Below are positions 27,816 to 36,166 of a stretch of DNA of 64,000 nt, one piece after another (the stretch's first letter is position 1; each line of letters opens with the position of its first letter). The DNA is taken from the NCBI RefSeq assembly GCF_004792665.1, contig NZ_SRZX01000001.1:1426001-1490000 (forward strand), given 5' to 3'. Under the pieces are notes generated by a model. That model was not told where the DNA came from. It did no database searches and worked only from the letters and a program-made list of their open reading frames with translations. A program made the position numbers and the translations under genes. This DNA comes from Marinobacter orientalis (GTDB lineage: Bacteria; Pseudomonadota; Gammaproteobacteria; Pseudomonadales; Oleiphilaceae).

Positions 27816-28514
27816 GTGACCAAACTGCCAGTGCTGTACCTGTCCTGTGAAACGGAAGCGTTGGCCGGCCCCAGTGGCCAGGCCAGTCTGCGCCGTCTGA
27901 TACGGCAGGATCTTGTCGTAAACAGTGTGGCATTTATCACCTCAGAGAAAGGGGGCCTCCAGCCAGAAATCTTTCACCAATGCGGTGAGGGAGCTCTGGC
28001 GAGGCGCCTGCAATCAGACATGGGGGCACGCGGATTTGATGTTGCTGTCCGGGTCTCGCGGGAGACTCTTCTGGAAGTGCTCACAGAGAGCATGATGCAA
28101 CTGGTACCCATGGAAGTGATTGAGTTGCGGCTCAACACAGGCATGACCAGCGAGCGCTATCGGGACATTGGCCATTGCCTGGAAGCACTGCGGGATCAGG
28201 GCGTATTGCTGATTTGCCTGGATCGGCTGGATGCCGACGGCACTAACGCCAGCTACCATCAGCCCCACGACAGCTACATTCGTAACCTGATCCGCCAGTG
28301 GGAAGACGAGCAGCGCTGGGTGTCGGCCATGTCGAAATCGGGTTTGCGGGGCAATCGATCGTCCTCCGCCAACGAAAAACCTGTTGTCGATCCGACATTA
28401 TGTGTGCTCAATACCGCCTTCAGCCTGGGCGGAATGAAAGCGCCTCAGCGTCTGTTCGGGTTTTCAATGAATGAAAACAGTCAGTCCCTCGCGGGCTACA
28501 GCTGGATGCAATAA
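27816..28514 (+). CDS. LigB/DODA-like extradiol dioxygenase homologue lacking catalytic histidines
   Basis: Protein of 232 residues from a GTG four bases after the dmpI stop; a TTG start at 27777 inside dmpI is less likely. By eye it follows the class III extradiol/DODA layout: LPVLYLS at the start, AFITSEKGG, PMEVIELRLN, LEALRDQGVLLI and a final SLAGYSW. The expected active-site residues are replaced: SHGSP by SCETE, SAHW by SEKG, HGSW by RETLL, the H-N-L after the fourth strand by DADG, and the late E-H by DPT. It therefore looks like a non-catalytic member. A binding or regulatory role in the phenol operon is possible but unproven. The assignment rests on remote similarity. Confidence 0.6.
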   Translation: MTKLPVLYLSCETEALAGPSGQASLRRLIRQDLVVNSVAFITSEKGGLQPEIFHQCGEGALARRLQSDMGARGFDVAVRVSRETLLEVLTESMMQLVPMEVIELRLNTGMTSERYRDIGHCLEALRDQGVLLICLDRLDADGTNASYHQPHDSYIRNLIRQWEDEQRWVSAMSKSGLRGNRSSSANEKPVVDPTLCVLNTAFSLGGMKAPQRLFGFSMNENSQSLAGYSWMQ

Positions 28515-28542
28515 ACTACGGAAAACAAGAAGGATTCCGTAA

Positions 28543-29496
28543 ATGCTCAAACTGTTGATGATTGGCGCCGGTGGCATCGGTGGTTACTACGCTGCAAGAC
28601 TGTTGGACGCCGGTCACGAAGTAGTACTGACTGCCCGGGGCTCACATCTGAGCGCTCTCAGGGAAAATGGTCTGATGGTTCACTACGAAGGGCGTGATCT
28701 GTTCCATCGGCCAGAGGCCTTCGATCATCAGCAAATCATTTCCCGGTTTCATCCGGACGACTTTGACGTTATCGCAATCGCCCTGAAAGCCACGGCAACG
28801 GCTTCTGTGGTGGCTGAGCTTGGTGACTGGCTGAGGCGCGGGCAGACTCCAGTGCTGTCACTACAGAATGGCGTTGATAATGAGCCGCTTCTGGAAGAGG
28901 CCATTGGTGCCGACCGGGTTATCGGCGGGCTTGCCGTGAGAATCGGTGGTCACATTGTCAGGCCGGGTGTCATCGAAGCGGAAGGCGTGGCCCAGATTGT
29001 GATGGGCGAGTGGCCTGCCGCCAGTCAGGGTGAAAGTCCTCATAAGCAACTGCTGGGAACGCTGGCAAGCGCATTCAACGACTCCGGCATTCCTGCCACG
29101 CTCTCAGACAATATTCGCTATGAGCTGTGGCGCAAACTGGTGATCAACAACGGAGTGAACCCCCTGTCTGCACTGACAGGCCTCGATACCCGCACCCTGA
29201 CCCAGCACCCGGAGTTCGGAAAAATCGTGTACGGCATGATGGCCGAGACAGTCAAAGCGTCAAAAGCCGACAATGTGAAGCTTTTGCAGAAAGATCTCGA
29301 CGAGATGTTCGAGCTGATCAGTTCATTCAATGCCATCAAGACATCGATGCTGGTGGACAAGGAGAAAGGGCGACCGCTGGAGCTGGACAGTATTGCCGGG
29401 GCAGTGCTGCGACGTTGCAGAAGTCTGGGTATCGAGGCACCCTATACCTCAACCGTTACCGCCTTACTGGCTTTTGAGGCGGAGAAGCCCGGCTGA
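28543..29496 (+). CDS. Ketopantoate reductase family (ApbA/PanE) oxidoreductase
   Basis: NADPH-dependent reductase of 317 residues with the N-terminal nucleotide loop GAGGIGGYYAARL and the C-terminal helical domain ending with KTSMLVDKEKGRPLELD, containing the conserved lysine and substrate-binding motif. AAGGATTCC precedes the start. Position behind the dmp genes and a PanE-like thioesterase pair suggest a 2-oxoacid substrate other than, or in addition to, ketopantoate. The exact substrate is not shown. Confidence 0.85.
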   Translation: MLKLLMIGAGGIGGYYAARLLDAGHEVVLTARGSHLSALRENGLMVHYEGRDLFHRPEAFDHQQIISRFHPDDFDVIAIALKATATASVVAELGDWLRRGQTPVLSLQNGVDNEPLLEEAIGADRVIGGLAVRIGGHIVRPGVIEAEGVAQIVMGEWPAASQGESPHKQLLGTLASAFNDSGIPATLSDNIRYELWRKLVINNGVNPLSALTGLDTRTLTQHPEFGKIVYGMMAETVKASKADNVKLLQKDLDEMFELISSFNAIKTSMLVDKEKGRPLELDSIAGAVLRRCRSLGIEAPYTSTVTALLAFEAEKPG

Positions 29497-29509
29497 TCAG
29501 AGTGAATCC

Positions 29510-29953
29510 ATGACCGACCTGCCATTCCGTTTCCGTTTCCGCGTCCGCTATGGCGAGTGCGATGCCCAGAGTGTTGTGTTCAACGCCCGCTATGCAGACT
29601 ATGTGGATATTTCCGTCAACGAATACATCCGTACCCTGTTCGGGGACTACCAGAACCTGCTGGACCAGGACCTGGACATCCAGGTGGTCAGCCTGACAAT
29701 GCACTATCGGGCGCCGGCGCGCTTTGATGATGTGCTGGAGGCCAGAATAAAGGCCGGACGGATTGGCACTACCTCCTTCACCTTGCATCTGGAATTCTAT
29801 CGGTATGGTGATGGCCAGTTGGTGGCGGAAGCGGATATCACTTACGTGCTGATCCAGCCATCGCAAATGGCGAAGACGGCGTTACCGGCTCCCATACGGG
29901 AAAAACTGGAGGCAGGCGCACCCGGCGTGCTGGTCAGCCACGCCGGGGAATAG
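29510..29953 (+). CDS. 4-hydroxybenzoyl-CoA-thioesterase-type hotdog thioesterase
   Basis: Hotdog-fold acyl-CoA thioesterase of 147 residues. The catalytic region RYGECDAQSVVFNARYADY matches the 4HBT pattern with an aspartate nucleophile. The start ATG at 29510 lies 13 bases after the PanE-like stop, so both are likely on one message with the dmp genes. It may release CoA from aromatic or short acyl-CoAs; the substrate is unknown. The longer open frame to 29330 is inside the preceding gene. Confidence 0.85.
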   Translation: MTDLPFRFRFRVRYGECDAQSVVFNARYADYVDISVNEYIRTLFGDYQNLLDQDLDIQVVSLTMHYRAPARFDDVLEARIKAGRIGTTSFTLHLEFYRYGDGQLVAEADITYVLIQPSQMAKTALPAPIREKLEAGAPGVLVSHAGE

Positions 29954-29971
29954 CGGCAGTCAGAAGAGCGT

Positions 29972-30655
29972 TCAGCCTTCCTGAAGAGCCTGTACCACTG
30001 CCTTGGCTGCGCCCTCGGATGAGGCCGGGTTCTGGCCAGTGATGAGGTTGCCGTCCACCACGATGTGTGGTGCCCAGTCGTCACCCTTGGAATAGGTGGC
30101 GGTGTTTTTCTTCAGCATGTCTTCCAGCAGGAAAGGCACGACACTGGTCAGGCCTGCAGCTTCCTCTTCGCTGTTACTGAAGCCGGTCACTTCGCGACCA
30201 CCCACGATGTTCTGTCCCGGTTTGACTTTCACATTCATGAACACGGCCGGCGCGTGGCATACGGCAGCGATGACCTTGTCCTGCTCGTACGCGGTCTTGA
30301 TCAGATCAATGGACTTGTCATTATTGACCAGATCCCATAGTGGGCCATGGCCGCCAGGATAGAACAGGGCGTCATAATCGTTCATATCCACGTCCGCCAG
30401 TTTTTTGGTGCTGGCGAGGGCTTCTTTCGCGTGGGCATCCTGTTCGAAGCGGCGGGTGGTTTCTGTCAGGGCGTCCTCGGTTTCACTGTTGGGATCAATC
30501 GGTGGCTGGCCGCCTTTCGGGGAAGCGATAGTGATGTCGGCACCGGCATCCTTGAACACATAATAGGGCGCGGTGAACTCTTCCAGCCAGAAACCGGTTT
30601 TATCACCGGTATCTCCCATGCGATCGTGCGAGGTGAGAACCATCAGTACTTTCAT
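29972..30655 (-). CDS. DJ-1/PfpI family protein (Hsp31/glyoxalase III-like)
   Basis: Class I glutamine-amidotransferase-like protein of 227 residues with the nucleophile elbow AVCHAPAVF and YPGGHGPLWDL, as in Hsp31/YajL-type proteins that convert methylglyoxal or act as chaperones. The start has AAGGATATATTGC upstream. It is convergent with the thioesterase gene. Single-gene unit; function at the level of the family only. Confidence 0.87.
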   Translation of the reverse strand: MKVLMVLTSHDRMGDTGDKTGFWLEEFTAPYYVFKDAGADITIASPKGGQPPIDPNSETEDALTETTRRFEQDAHAKEALASTKKLADVDMNDYDALFYPGGHGPLWDLVNNDKSIDLIKTAYEQDKVIAAVCHAPAVFMNVKVKPGQNIVGGREVTGFSNSEEEAAGLTSVVPFLLEDMLKKNTATYSKGDDWAPHIVVDGNLITGQNPASSEGAAKAVVQALQEG

Positions 30656-30777
30656 GCAATATATCCTTTTATATTCTGAATGGATTCGGTGTCACTGCCT
30701 GATACATTGTCTATTGCGGTGGATCTGTCGTAAATCAACCGCTGGCACCAACTGACTACGGCGATTACGGGTAATCA

Positions 30778-32160
30778 ATGACACCAGATCAGAATGATTT
30801 ATGGTTCCTGCCGCTCGGCGGCACCGGCGAGATCGGCATGAACCTCAACCTCTATGGCCATGACGGCCGCTGGCTGATGGTGGATTGCGGCGTGACTTTC
30901 CCCAGGCCTGGCCGGATTGCGGCCGATGGCACCGTCCACCATCACGGCGAACCGTCCGTGCAAATGGCGGACCCCGCCTTCATTGCCGATCGCCGTGACC
31001 GGTTGACCGGTCTGGTGATAACTCACGCCCACGAGGACCACGTTGGTGCGGTGCCCTATCTTTGGCCGCTGCTTCAGTGCCCCATTTACACCAGCCGCTT
31101 CACTGCCGAAATTCTGCGTCGTAAACTCGCAGAGTTTGAGCTGTTGCATCGGGTTCCCATCATCGAGGTGGAAACCGGCCAAAGCAGACAGATAGGCCCG
31201 TTCAGCGTTCAGTGGCTGGCAGTGACCCACTCCATTCCGGATCCGAACGCGCTGATGATTCGCACCAGTGTCGGCAACATCTTCCACAGTGGTGACTGGA
31301 AACTGGATAAACAGCCACTGGTTGGTCACGGCTATTCCCCGAAAACCTTCACCGATCTGGCGGAAGAAGGCGTGGACGCAATGGTATGCGATTCCACCAA
31401 CGCGACGTTGTCTGGTCATTCGGTTTCCGAAGCCGCGCTTCGCGCCGGATTGCTGAAAGCCATTAAGACTGCAGAAGGGCGTGTTGTTGTGACCTGTTTC
31501 GGCAGCAACATTGCCCGCTTGCATACCCTCGCCGCGATCGCCAGGGAAACCGGGCGTTACATGGGCCTGCTCGGCCGCTCCCTGATCAACATGAGTGGCG
31601 CTGCCAAAGCAGCGGGACTGTGGGACACCGCAGACCAGCTGATCAATTCCTCTCATATCGGGTACCTGCCCCGGAGTGAAGTGCTGGCGGTGGCAACGGG
31701 AAGCCAGGGCGAACCCCGCACGGCGCTGAGTCGCCTGGCAACCGGCAACCACCCCGACTTCGAGCTGGAGGCCGGTGACACCGTTATCTTCAGCGCACGG
31801 GCTATTCCCGGAAATGAAGATGCTATCAAGGGGCTGATCGGCCGTCTCAAGGCTTTGGGCGTTATTGTCATCACCGCTGAGGATGCGGGCCTGCCGATTC
31901 ATGCTTCCGGCCATCCCGCGCAGGAAGAGCTTGAGTTAATGTATCGCTGGGTGAAGCCTGCGATTGCAATCCCTGTCCATGGCGAGGCCGAACATATGGA
32001 AACCCATGGCAATATCGCCAGGGCAAGCGGCGTGCCTCGCGCCATGACTGGTCGCAATGGCGACCTGTTCATGATCCGGCCGGTGCCGGGGATTCGTCGC
32101 CAGATCATTGAGACTGGCCGGCTGGGTTGGGAGAAGCAGGAACTGGTCAGGGTTCTCTGA
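30778..32160 (+). CDS. RNase J-like metallo-beta-lactamase/beta-CASP hydrolase
   Basis: Protein of 460 residues with the RNase J signature set: LGGTGEIGMNLNLYG, the zinc motif HAHEDHVGA, CDSTNA, GSQGEPRTALSRLA, the beta-CASP motif HASGHPAQEEL and PVHGEAEHM. It is about 90 residues shorter than Firmicute RNase J and appears to lack the C-terminal dimerisation domain. RNase J is not the main RNA decay enzyme in gammaproteobacteria, so its role here may be specialised or on another substrate. The start has only a weak ribosome binding site. Confidence 0.85.
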   Translation: MTPDQNDLWFLPLGGTGEIGMNLNLYGHDGRWLMVDCGVTFPRPGRIAADGTVHHHGEPSVQMADPAFIADRRDRLTGLVITHAHEDHVGAVPYLWPLLQCPIYTSRFTAEILRRKLAEFELLHRVPIIEVETGQSRQIGPFSVQWLAVTHSIPDPNALMIRTSVGNIFHSGDWKLDKQPLVGHGYSPKTFTDLAEEGVDAMVCDSTNATLSGHSVSEAALRAGLLKAIKTAEGRVVVTCFGSNIARLHTLAAIARETGRYMGLLGRSLINMSGAAKAAGLWDTADQLINSSHIGYLPRSEVLAVATGSQGEPRTALSRLATGNHPDFELEAGDTVIFSARAIPGNEDAIKGLIGRLKALGVIVITAEDAGLPIHASGHPAQEELELMYRWVKPAIAIPVHGEAEHMETHGNIARASGVPRAMTGRNGDLFMIRPVPGIRRQIIETGRLGWEKQELVRVL

Positions 32161-32264
32161 GAGCAGGTGGAAGATCAACAAATTCTGATAGTCGTTCGCA
32201 GCCTAACTGTATAAACTCGGCTCTGATTAACGCATATCGACAGGCATAAGGAGGCAGTAACCCC

Positions 32265-32693
32265 ATGGCAATCTGGACCCGCACTATTCCCGACCTTGAA
32301 CAAATGGCCGAAGCCAGCAGGAACACCGCTGTCGAGACCATGGGCATTGAATACGTGGAAGTCGGTGATGACTATGTGATCGGCCGCATTCCGGTGGACG
32401 AGCGTACCGTTCAGCCGTTTGGCATTCTCCACGGTGGGTCATCGGTAGTGCTGGCGGAAACCCTGGGCAGCATGGCCGCCAACTACTGCCTGCGCAAGGA
32501 GAGCCAGATTGCAGTAGGACTGGATATCAATGCCAACCACATTCGTTCGGTCACCAAAGGCTGGGTCTATGGTACGGCGCGCCCCGTTCATATTGGCGGT
32601 ACCACCCAGGTATGGGAAATACGGCTGGAAAATGAGGAAGGCAAGCTGACCTGTATTTCAAGGCTCACCATGGCCGTGATCGACCGGGGCTGA
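32265..32693 (+). CDS. PaaI/MenI-type hotdog thioesterase
   Basis: Acyl-CoA thioesterase of 142 residues. The helix motif FGILHGGSSVVLAETLGS and the later DINANHIRSV are typical of the aromatic-acyl/1,4-dihydroxy-2-naphthoyl-CoA thioesterase group. AAGGAGG precedes the ATG. Its last 36 bases overlap the end of the convergent HD-GYP gene. Confidence 0.87.
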   Translation: MAIWTRTIPDLEQMAEASRNTAVETMGIEYVEVGDDYVIGRIPVDERTVQPFGILHGGSSVVLAETLGSMAANYCLRKESQIAVGLDINANHIRSVTKGWVYGTARPVHIGGTTQVWEIRLENEEGKLTCISRLTMAVIDRG

Positions 32694-33983
32694 TACCGGT
32701 GGAGCCTTGCGGCTGAAAATGCCCTGTTCGATGAATTCCCTCATCACGATGCCGTAGCTTCCGTCCGGTACTTCCCGGGCAATCCTGTAGGGCTGCCCGG
32801 CGCTGTCAGGAACGACTTCTGCAAGGTCCACTTCGCGGAATGTCGCCAGTGGTTGCTTGTTTGCGGCGCGGACCAGCAGAACCCGGGGCTTGAGTTTGCT
32901 GGTGGTGTGAGTGGTCAGCACAATGCCCACCTCCGCATTGGTCATCTCCACGATGGAGCCGGGCGGGTATACGCCGATCATGCGGATAAACTCCACCGCC
33001 AGGCCCTCATCAAACTGGGCACCCTTGTTGCGATGGATAATATGCAGCGCCTCCATGGAAGCGCGGCCCTTGTCATACACCCGGGAGCTGGTGATGGCGT
33101 CGTAGGTGTCTGCCAGGCCAACGATTTTGGCGAACAGTGGAATCTGGTGCCCCGAAAGGCCTCGTGGATAGCCCTTGCCATCCATCCGTTCGTGATGTGA
33201 ATAGGCGACATCGACCGCCGAGTGAGCGAGTCGGGGCAGGGCTGCCAGCACGTCGCGACCAAACGTGGTGTGGTTCTTCATCACCGCGAACTGCTCGGGG
33301 GTGAGTGCGCCGGGGTTGTTCAGAATCTCGTCGTCGATGCGCATTTTACCCACGTCGTGGAGCAGGCCGCACAGGGCGACATTGCGAATTTCTCCTTCCA
33401 GCAATCCCAGGTGTTTGCCAAACGCCGCTGACAGAATGGCAACGTTGATGCAGTGCTCGGCAGTGTACTCGTCCTTGTTCTTGATCTTGGAAAGCAGAAG
33501 CAGGGCGTTATCATTTCGCAGGACACTGTCCACACAGTCGTCCACCACCTGGCGGATTTTGTTCATCTCCAGTGTCCGCCCCAGTCGCAGGCTGGACATG
33601 ATGTTCCTGGCGGTGGCCTTGGCATCGGTATAGCTCATCCGAGCCGCAGACATCTCGTGGCTGGCGTCTACCTTGTTGACGTAGGTGACCTTTCTTTTCG
33701 GAATTGGGCTTGAGGCCGGAGAGGTACCGGCAGAACGGGTTTTCCGCCTGTTTGCCGGGGAGGATCCAGAGGTTTCCTGCACAACATGCACCTTTCCTTC
33801 CACGGTAACCTTTTCACACTGTTGCTGAACGGCGAAAACATCTTCCTTGGTCTGAAGGATAAACCCCTGTAGCAGGAAGTCGGTTTCTTCCCAGGGCCGG
33901 TCCAGGCGAATGACATGCATCCCGATCTGCAGCTGGGATACCGGAATTTCAGTCTCTATGATGTCCTGACGAGCCATGGGCAT
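32658..33983 (-). CDS. HD-GYP cyclic-di-GMP phosphodiesterase with DUF3391 domain
   Basis: Cytoplasmic protein with an N-terminal DUF3391 region (about 1-130) and a C-terminal HD-GYP domain: HCINVAILSAAFG, the HD pair in GLLHDVGKMR, and the GYP motif HHERMDGKGYPRG, followed by FAKIVGLADTYDAI. It should hydrolyse cyclic di-GMP to GMP and so favour motility. The start is uncertain: the frame is open to 34031, but MPMARQDIIETEIPVSQLQ (33983) fits the family beginning. Its 3' end overlaps the thioesterase by 36 bases, tail to tail. Confidence 0.88.
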   Translation of the reverse strand: MPMARQDIIETEIPVSQLQIGMHVIRLDRPWEETDFLLQGFILQTKEDVFAVQQQCEKVTVEGKVHVVQETSGSSPANRRKTRSAGTSPASSPIPKRKVTYVNKVDASHEMSAARMSYTDAKATARNIMSSLRLGRTLEMNKIRQVVDDCVDSVLRNDNALLLLSKIKNKDEYTAEHCINVAILSAAFGKHLGLLEGEIRNVALCGLLHDVGKMRIDDEILNNPGALTPEQFAVMKNHTTFGRDVLAALPRLAHSAVDVAYSHHERMDGKGYPRGLSGHQIPLFAKIVGLADTYDAITSSRVYDKGRASMEALHIIHRNKGAQFDEGLAVEFIRMIGVYPPGSIVEMTNAEVGIVLTTHTTSKLKPRVLLVRAANKQPLATFREVDLAEVVPDSAGQPYRIAREVPDGSYGIVMREFIEQGIFSRKAPPVSAPVDHGHGEP

Positions 33984-34219
33984 AATTGATAATCTCGAAG
34001 CCAGAGACGGCATGCTGATCAGGTTGCACACTGATCAGATTTTTAACACCCCAGCCAAAGTATGAATGAATGCTGGTTCGGTGCATCACGGCATGTTTAA
34101 AACATTGTTAAATGCTACAACGAGACGCATGGTATCTATAGCTGAAGCCTAGCAGATGCCTGGCGGACATGCGGCATCCGGCATCCGTTTTCGTGCATCA
34201 GGGCATGGAGAGCAAGGTT

Positions 34220-34900
34220 ATGAGCAACGCAAAAAACGGCATACCACTATGGTGGCTGGCCATGGCGGCCGCCCTGACGCCGTTGATCACCATCCACACC
34301 ACGTTTGCCGTGTCGGTCCTGGAAGGTCACATTTCATGGTGCATTCCTTATTGGGACAGTTGCACCAGCATCAGCCGTACCGGCCGCTACGGCACCAGCT
34401 ACTTTATTTTCAAGGGCACCATGTTGCCGGCGGCGCTTCTGGGCATCCTGTTCTGGTTCCTCAACGGCCGCTGGCTGCTGCAGCTGGGCGCCACCAGCCG
34501 TGGCCGGCCGTGGATTCCCTGGCTGGGTTTTGTGGCCTGTGTATCGTTGGCCGCCTACACCCTCGCGCTTGGCCACGAGGGCGAAGGCTATAACCTGACC
34601 CGCCGCATAGGCGTTGTGCTGTACTTCTCACTTACTTACCTTGCACAGTTGCTCATCAGTTCAGCTCTCAGGGAGCACCCGCGATGGCACCCTAGCGGCC
34701 AGCGCCTGTTATGGCTTTGTGAGCTGGCGCTGGCGGTGGGCATGCTCTCGGTTGTGCTGACGGTTGTGGTACCCGAGATCTACAGCCAGATAGATGATGC
34801 TTTCGAGTGGGTAATGGCGTTTCTCATCAACATGCATGCAATCTGGGTTGCCGTGCTATGGAAACAGAGCCACTTCCGCGCGCGCCTGTGGGCGGAATAG
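34220..34900 (+). CDS. Integral membrane protein of unknown function
   Basis: Hydrophobic protein of 226 residues with about six membrane segments (for example LAMAAALTPLITIHTTFAVS, MLPAALLGILFWFL, WLGFVACVSLAAYTLAL, LALAVGMLSVVLTVVV). The segment HISWCIPYWDSCTSISRTGR between helices 1 and 2 with two cysteines resembles the Frag1/DRAM/Sfk1 group, but I am not sure. ATG 34220 is chosen because GGAG lies upstream; earlier in-frame ATGs at 34169 and 34205 are possible. It ends five bases before the convergent TauE/SafE gene. Confidence 0.75.
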   Translation: MSNAKNGIPLWWLAMAAALTPLITIHTTFAVSVLEGHISWCIPYWDSCTSISRTGRYGTSYFIFKGTMLPAALLGILFWFLNGRWLLQLGATSRGRPWIPWLGFVACVSLAAYTLALGHEGEGYNLTRRIGVVLYFSLTYLAQLLISSALREHPRWHPSGQRLLWLCELALAVGMLSVVLTVVVPEIYSQIDDAFEWVMAFLINMHAIWVAVLWKQSHFRARLWAE

Positions 34901-34905
34901 AGGGC

Positions 34906-35637
34906 TTACAGGGATGTCAGGCCGCGCACCAGTGCAGCTGCCCCAGCCACTGCTGCAATACCGAGAATGATCGGCTTCAGGCCGTCAAAGGGCATGCGAT
35001 TGACCAGCTTTCCGGAAAGCCGGAAACCGATCAGTACGCCCGGGAAAGTGACCGCAAAAAGCTGCAGTTCCCGCTGCCCCAGATATCCGGATGCCGCCAG
35101 GGCGGCAATACTGAAAAAGCTGGCTACCAGGAAGAACGCGGACATGTTCGCCCGCACCAACGGACCCTTCTGATTCTGATAAATCAATGCAATCGGTGGC
35201 CCCCCAACGGCGGTAATTGTTCCCATATAGGTAGAGGCGGCACCGGCCAGTATGCTGTTGCGGGCATTCAGTGCGGGGCGCAAGCCAGCCACGCTGAGCA
35301 ACACGCCAATCAGGATCAGAATACCGAACACCAGCTCGAATCCCTTGGGTGAAATCAGCAGCAGCGTTATTCCCGCCAGGATCGTACCGGCGACTCCCCC
35401 GCCAATGGCAAAGCGCACCTCCCGGATCTGCAGCGCACCACGGTTTCTTAACAGCATGAATACCGTCAGCATCATGGCGTTGAGCACCAGTGGAGCAGGC
35501 ACCAGCGTAGGGCTTATGAGAAAAAGTAACGGTGCCGCCAGCGTGCCGATGCCATAACCCGCCACGCCCTGCAGACAGGAGCCAGCCAGCAGGGCAAGGT
35601 TGGCGAGGAGAATCTGCAATAGCGACAGGTCGGTCAC
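34906..35637 (-). CDS. TauE/SafE family sulfite/sulfonate-type exporter
   Basis: Inner-membrane protein of 243 residues with about eight membrane segments and the family features LQGVAGYGIGTLAAPLLF and GTITAVGGPPIALIYQ. The start is GTG. The family exports sulfite, sulfoacetate or related anions. A rhodanese gene lies 44 bases upstream on the same strand, which fits a sulfur-related pair. Confidence 0.85.
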   Translation of the reverse strand: MTDLSLLQILLANLALLAGSCLQGVAGYGIGTLAAPLLFLISPTLVPAPLVLNAMMLTVFMLLRNRGALQIREVRFAIGGGVAGTILAGITLLLISPKGFELVFGILILIGVLLSVAGLRPALNARNSILAGAASTYMGTITAVGGPPIALIYQNQKGPLVRANMSAFFLVASFFSIAALAASGYLGQRELQLFAVTFPGVLIGFRLSGKLVNRMPFDGLKPIILGIAAVAGAAALVRGLTSL

Positions 35638-35681
35638 AATCAGTCTTCTCGAAAGGATGGGTGAGTGTTGATATCACAGGG

Positions 35682-36062
35682 TCAGTCGAATGACGGCAGA
35701 TCCGGCTGGACAACGTCCTTGCCCGCCTCCTGCCAGGCATCAAACCCGCCGGCAATAGACGTTACGTGCAGGTATCCCATTTCTTTCAGGGCCTTTGCGC
35801 CGAGCGCCGCCCTGCCGGACGTTTTGCAATAGCAGACAATATTGAGATCACGGTTTTCCAGTGCCGGGTCGCTGGTAAACCTGAACTCCAGCATGCCCCG
35901 CGAAATATTCACTGCCCCCGGAATGTGGCCGGCCCGGTATTCATCCGGATCCCGCACATCCACCAGCATATCGGCTTTTCTGATGGCATCATCCGCCTGG
36001 TCTACAGGAATTTCGTGAATTTCCTGTTTGGCTTGTACAACAAGATCGTGAGCCGTTTTCAT
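35682..36062 (-). CDS. Single-domain rhodanese
   Basis: Sulfurtransferase of 126 residues. The active-site loop is CYCKTSGRAA, with the first motif DVRDPDEYRAGHIPGAVNI. ATG 36062 has AGAGGGATT upstream; a longer frame to 36149 is not supported. It has no signal peptide, so it acts in the cytoplasm. It is probably co-transcribed with the TauE/SafE exporter and may handle persulfide or thiosulfate sulfur. Confidence 0.88.
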   Translation of the reverse strand: MKTAHDLVVQAKQEIHEIPVDQADDAIRKADMLVDVRDPDEYRAGHIPGAVNISRGMLEFRFTSDPALENRDLNIVCYCKTSGRAALGAKALKEMGYLHVTSIAGGFDAWQEAGKDVVQPDLPSFD

Positions 36063-36166
36063 GGTGAATCCCTCTTGCGTTGAAGTGATACGCCGAGCGT
36101 AAGGCATTTGTCGGGCAGGCGTCACCAGCCATGTGCTAAATTGACGCATCGGACAATGAGGAAGCT

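Noticed and set aside
26825-27940. Antisense open frame of 371 codons opposite dmpH/dmpI
   Set aside because: Runs across two genes of known function on the other strand and has no family features.
34092-34104. Palindrome ATGTTTAAAACAT upstream of the membrane protein gene
   Set aside because: Short, A/T-rich and not matched by any repeat or regulator in the window; likely chance or a simple promoter element.
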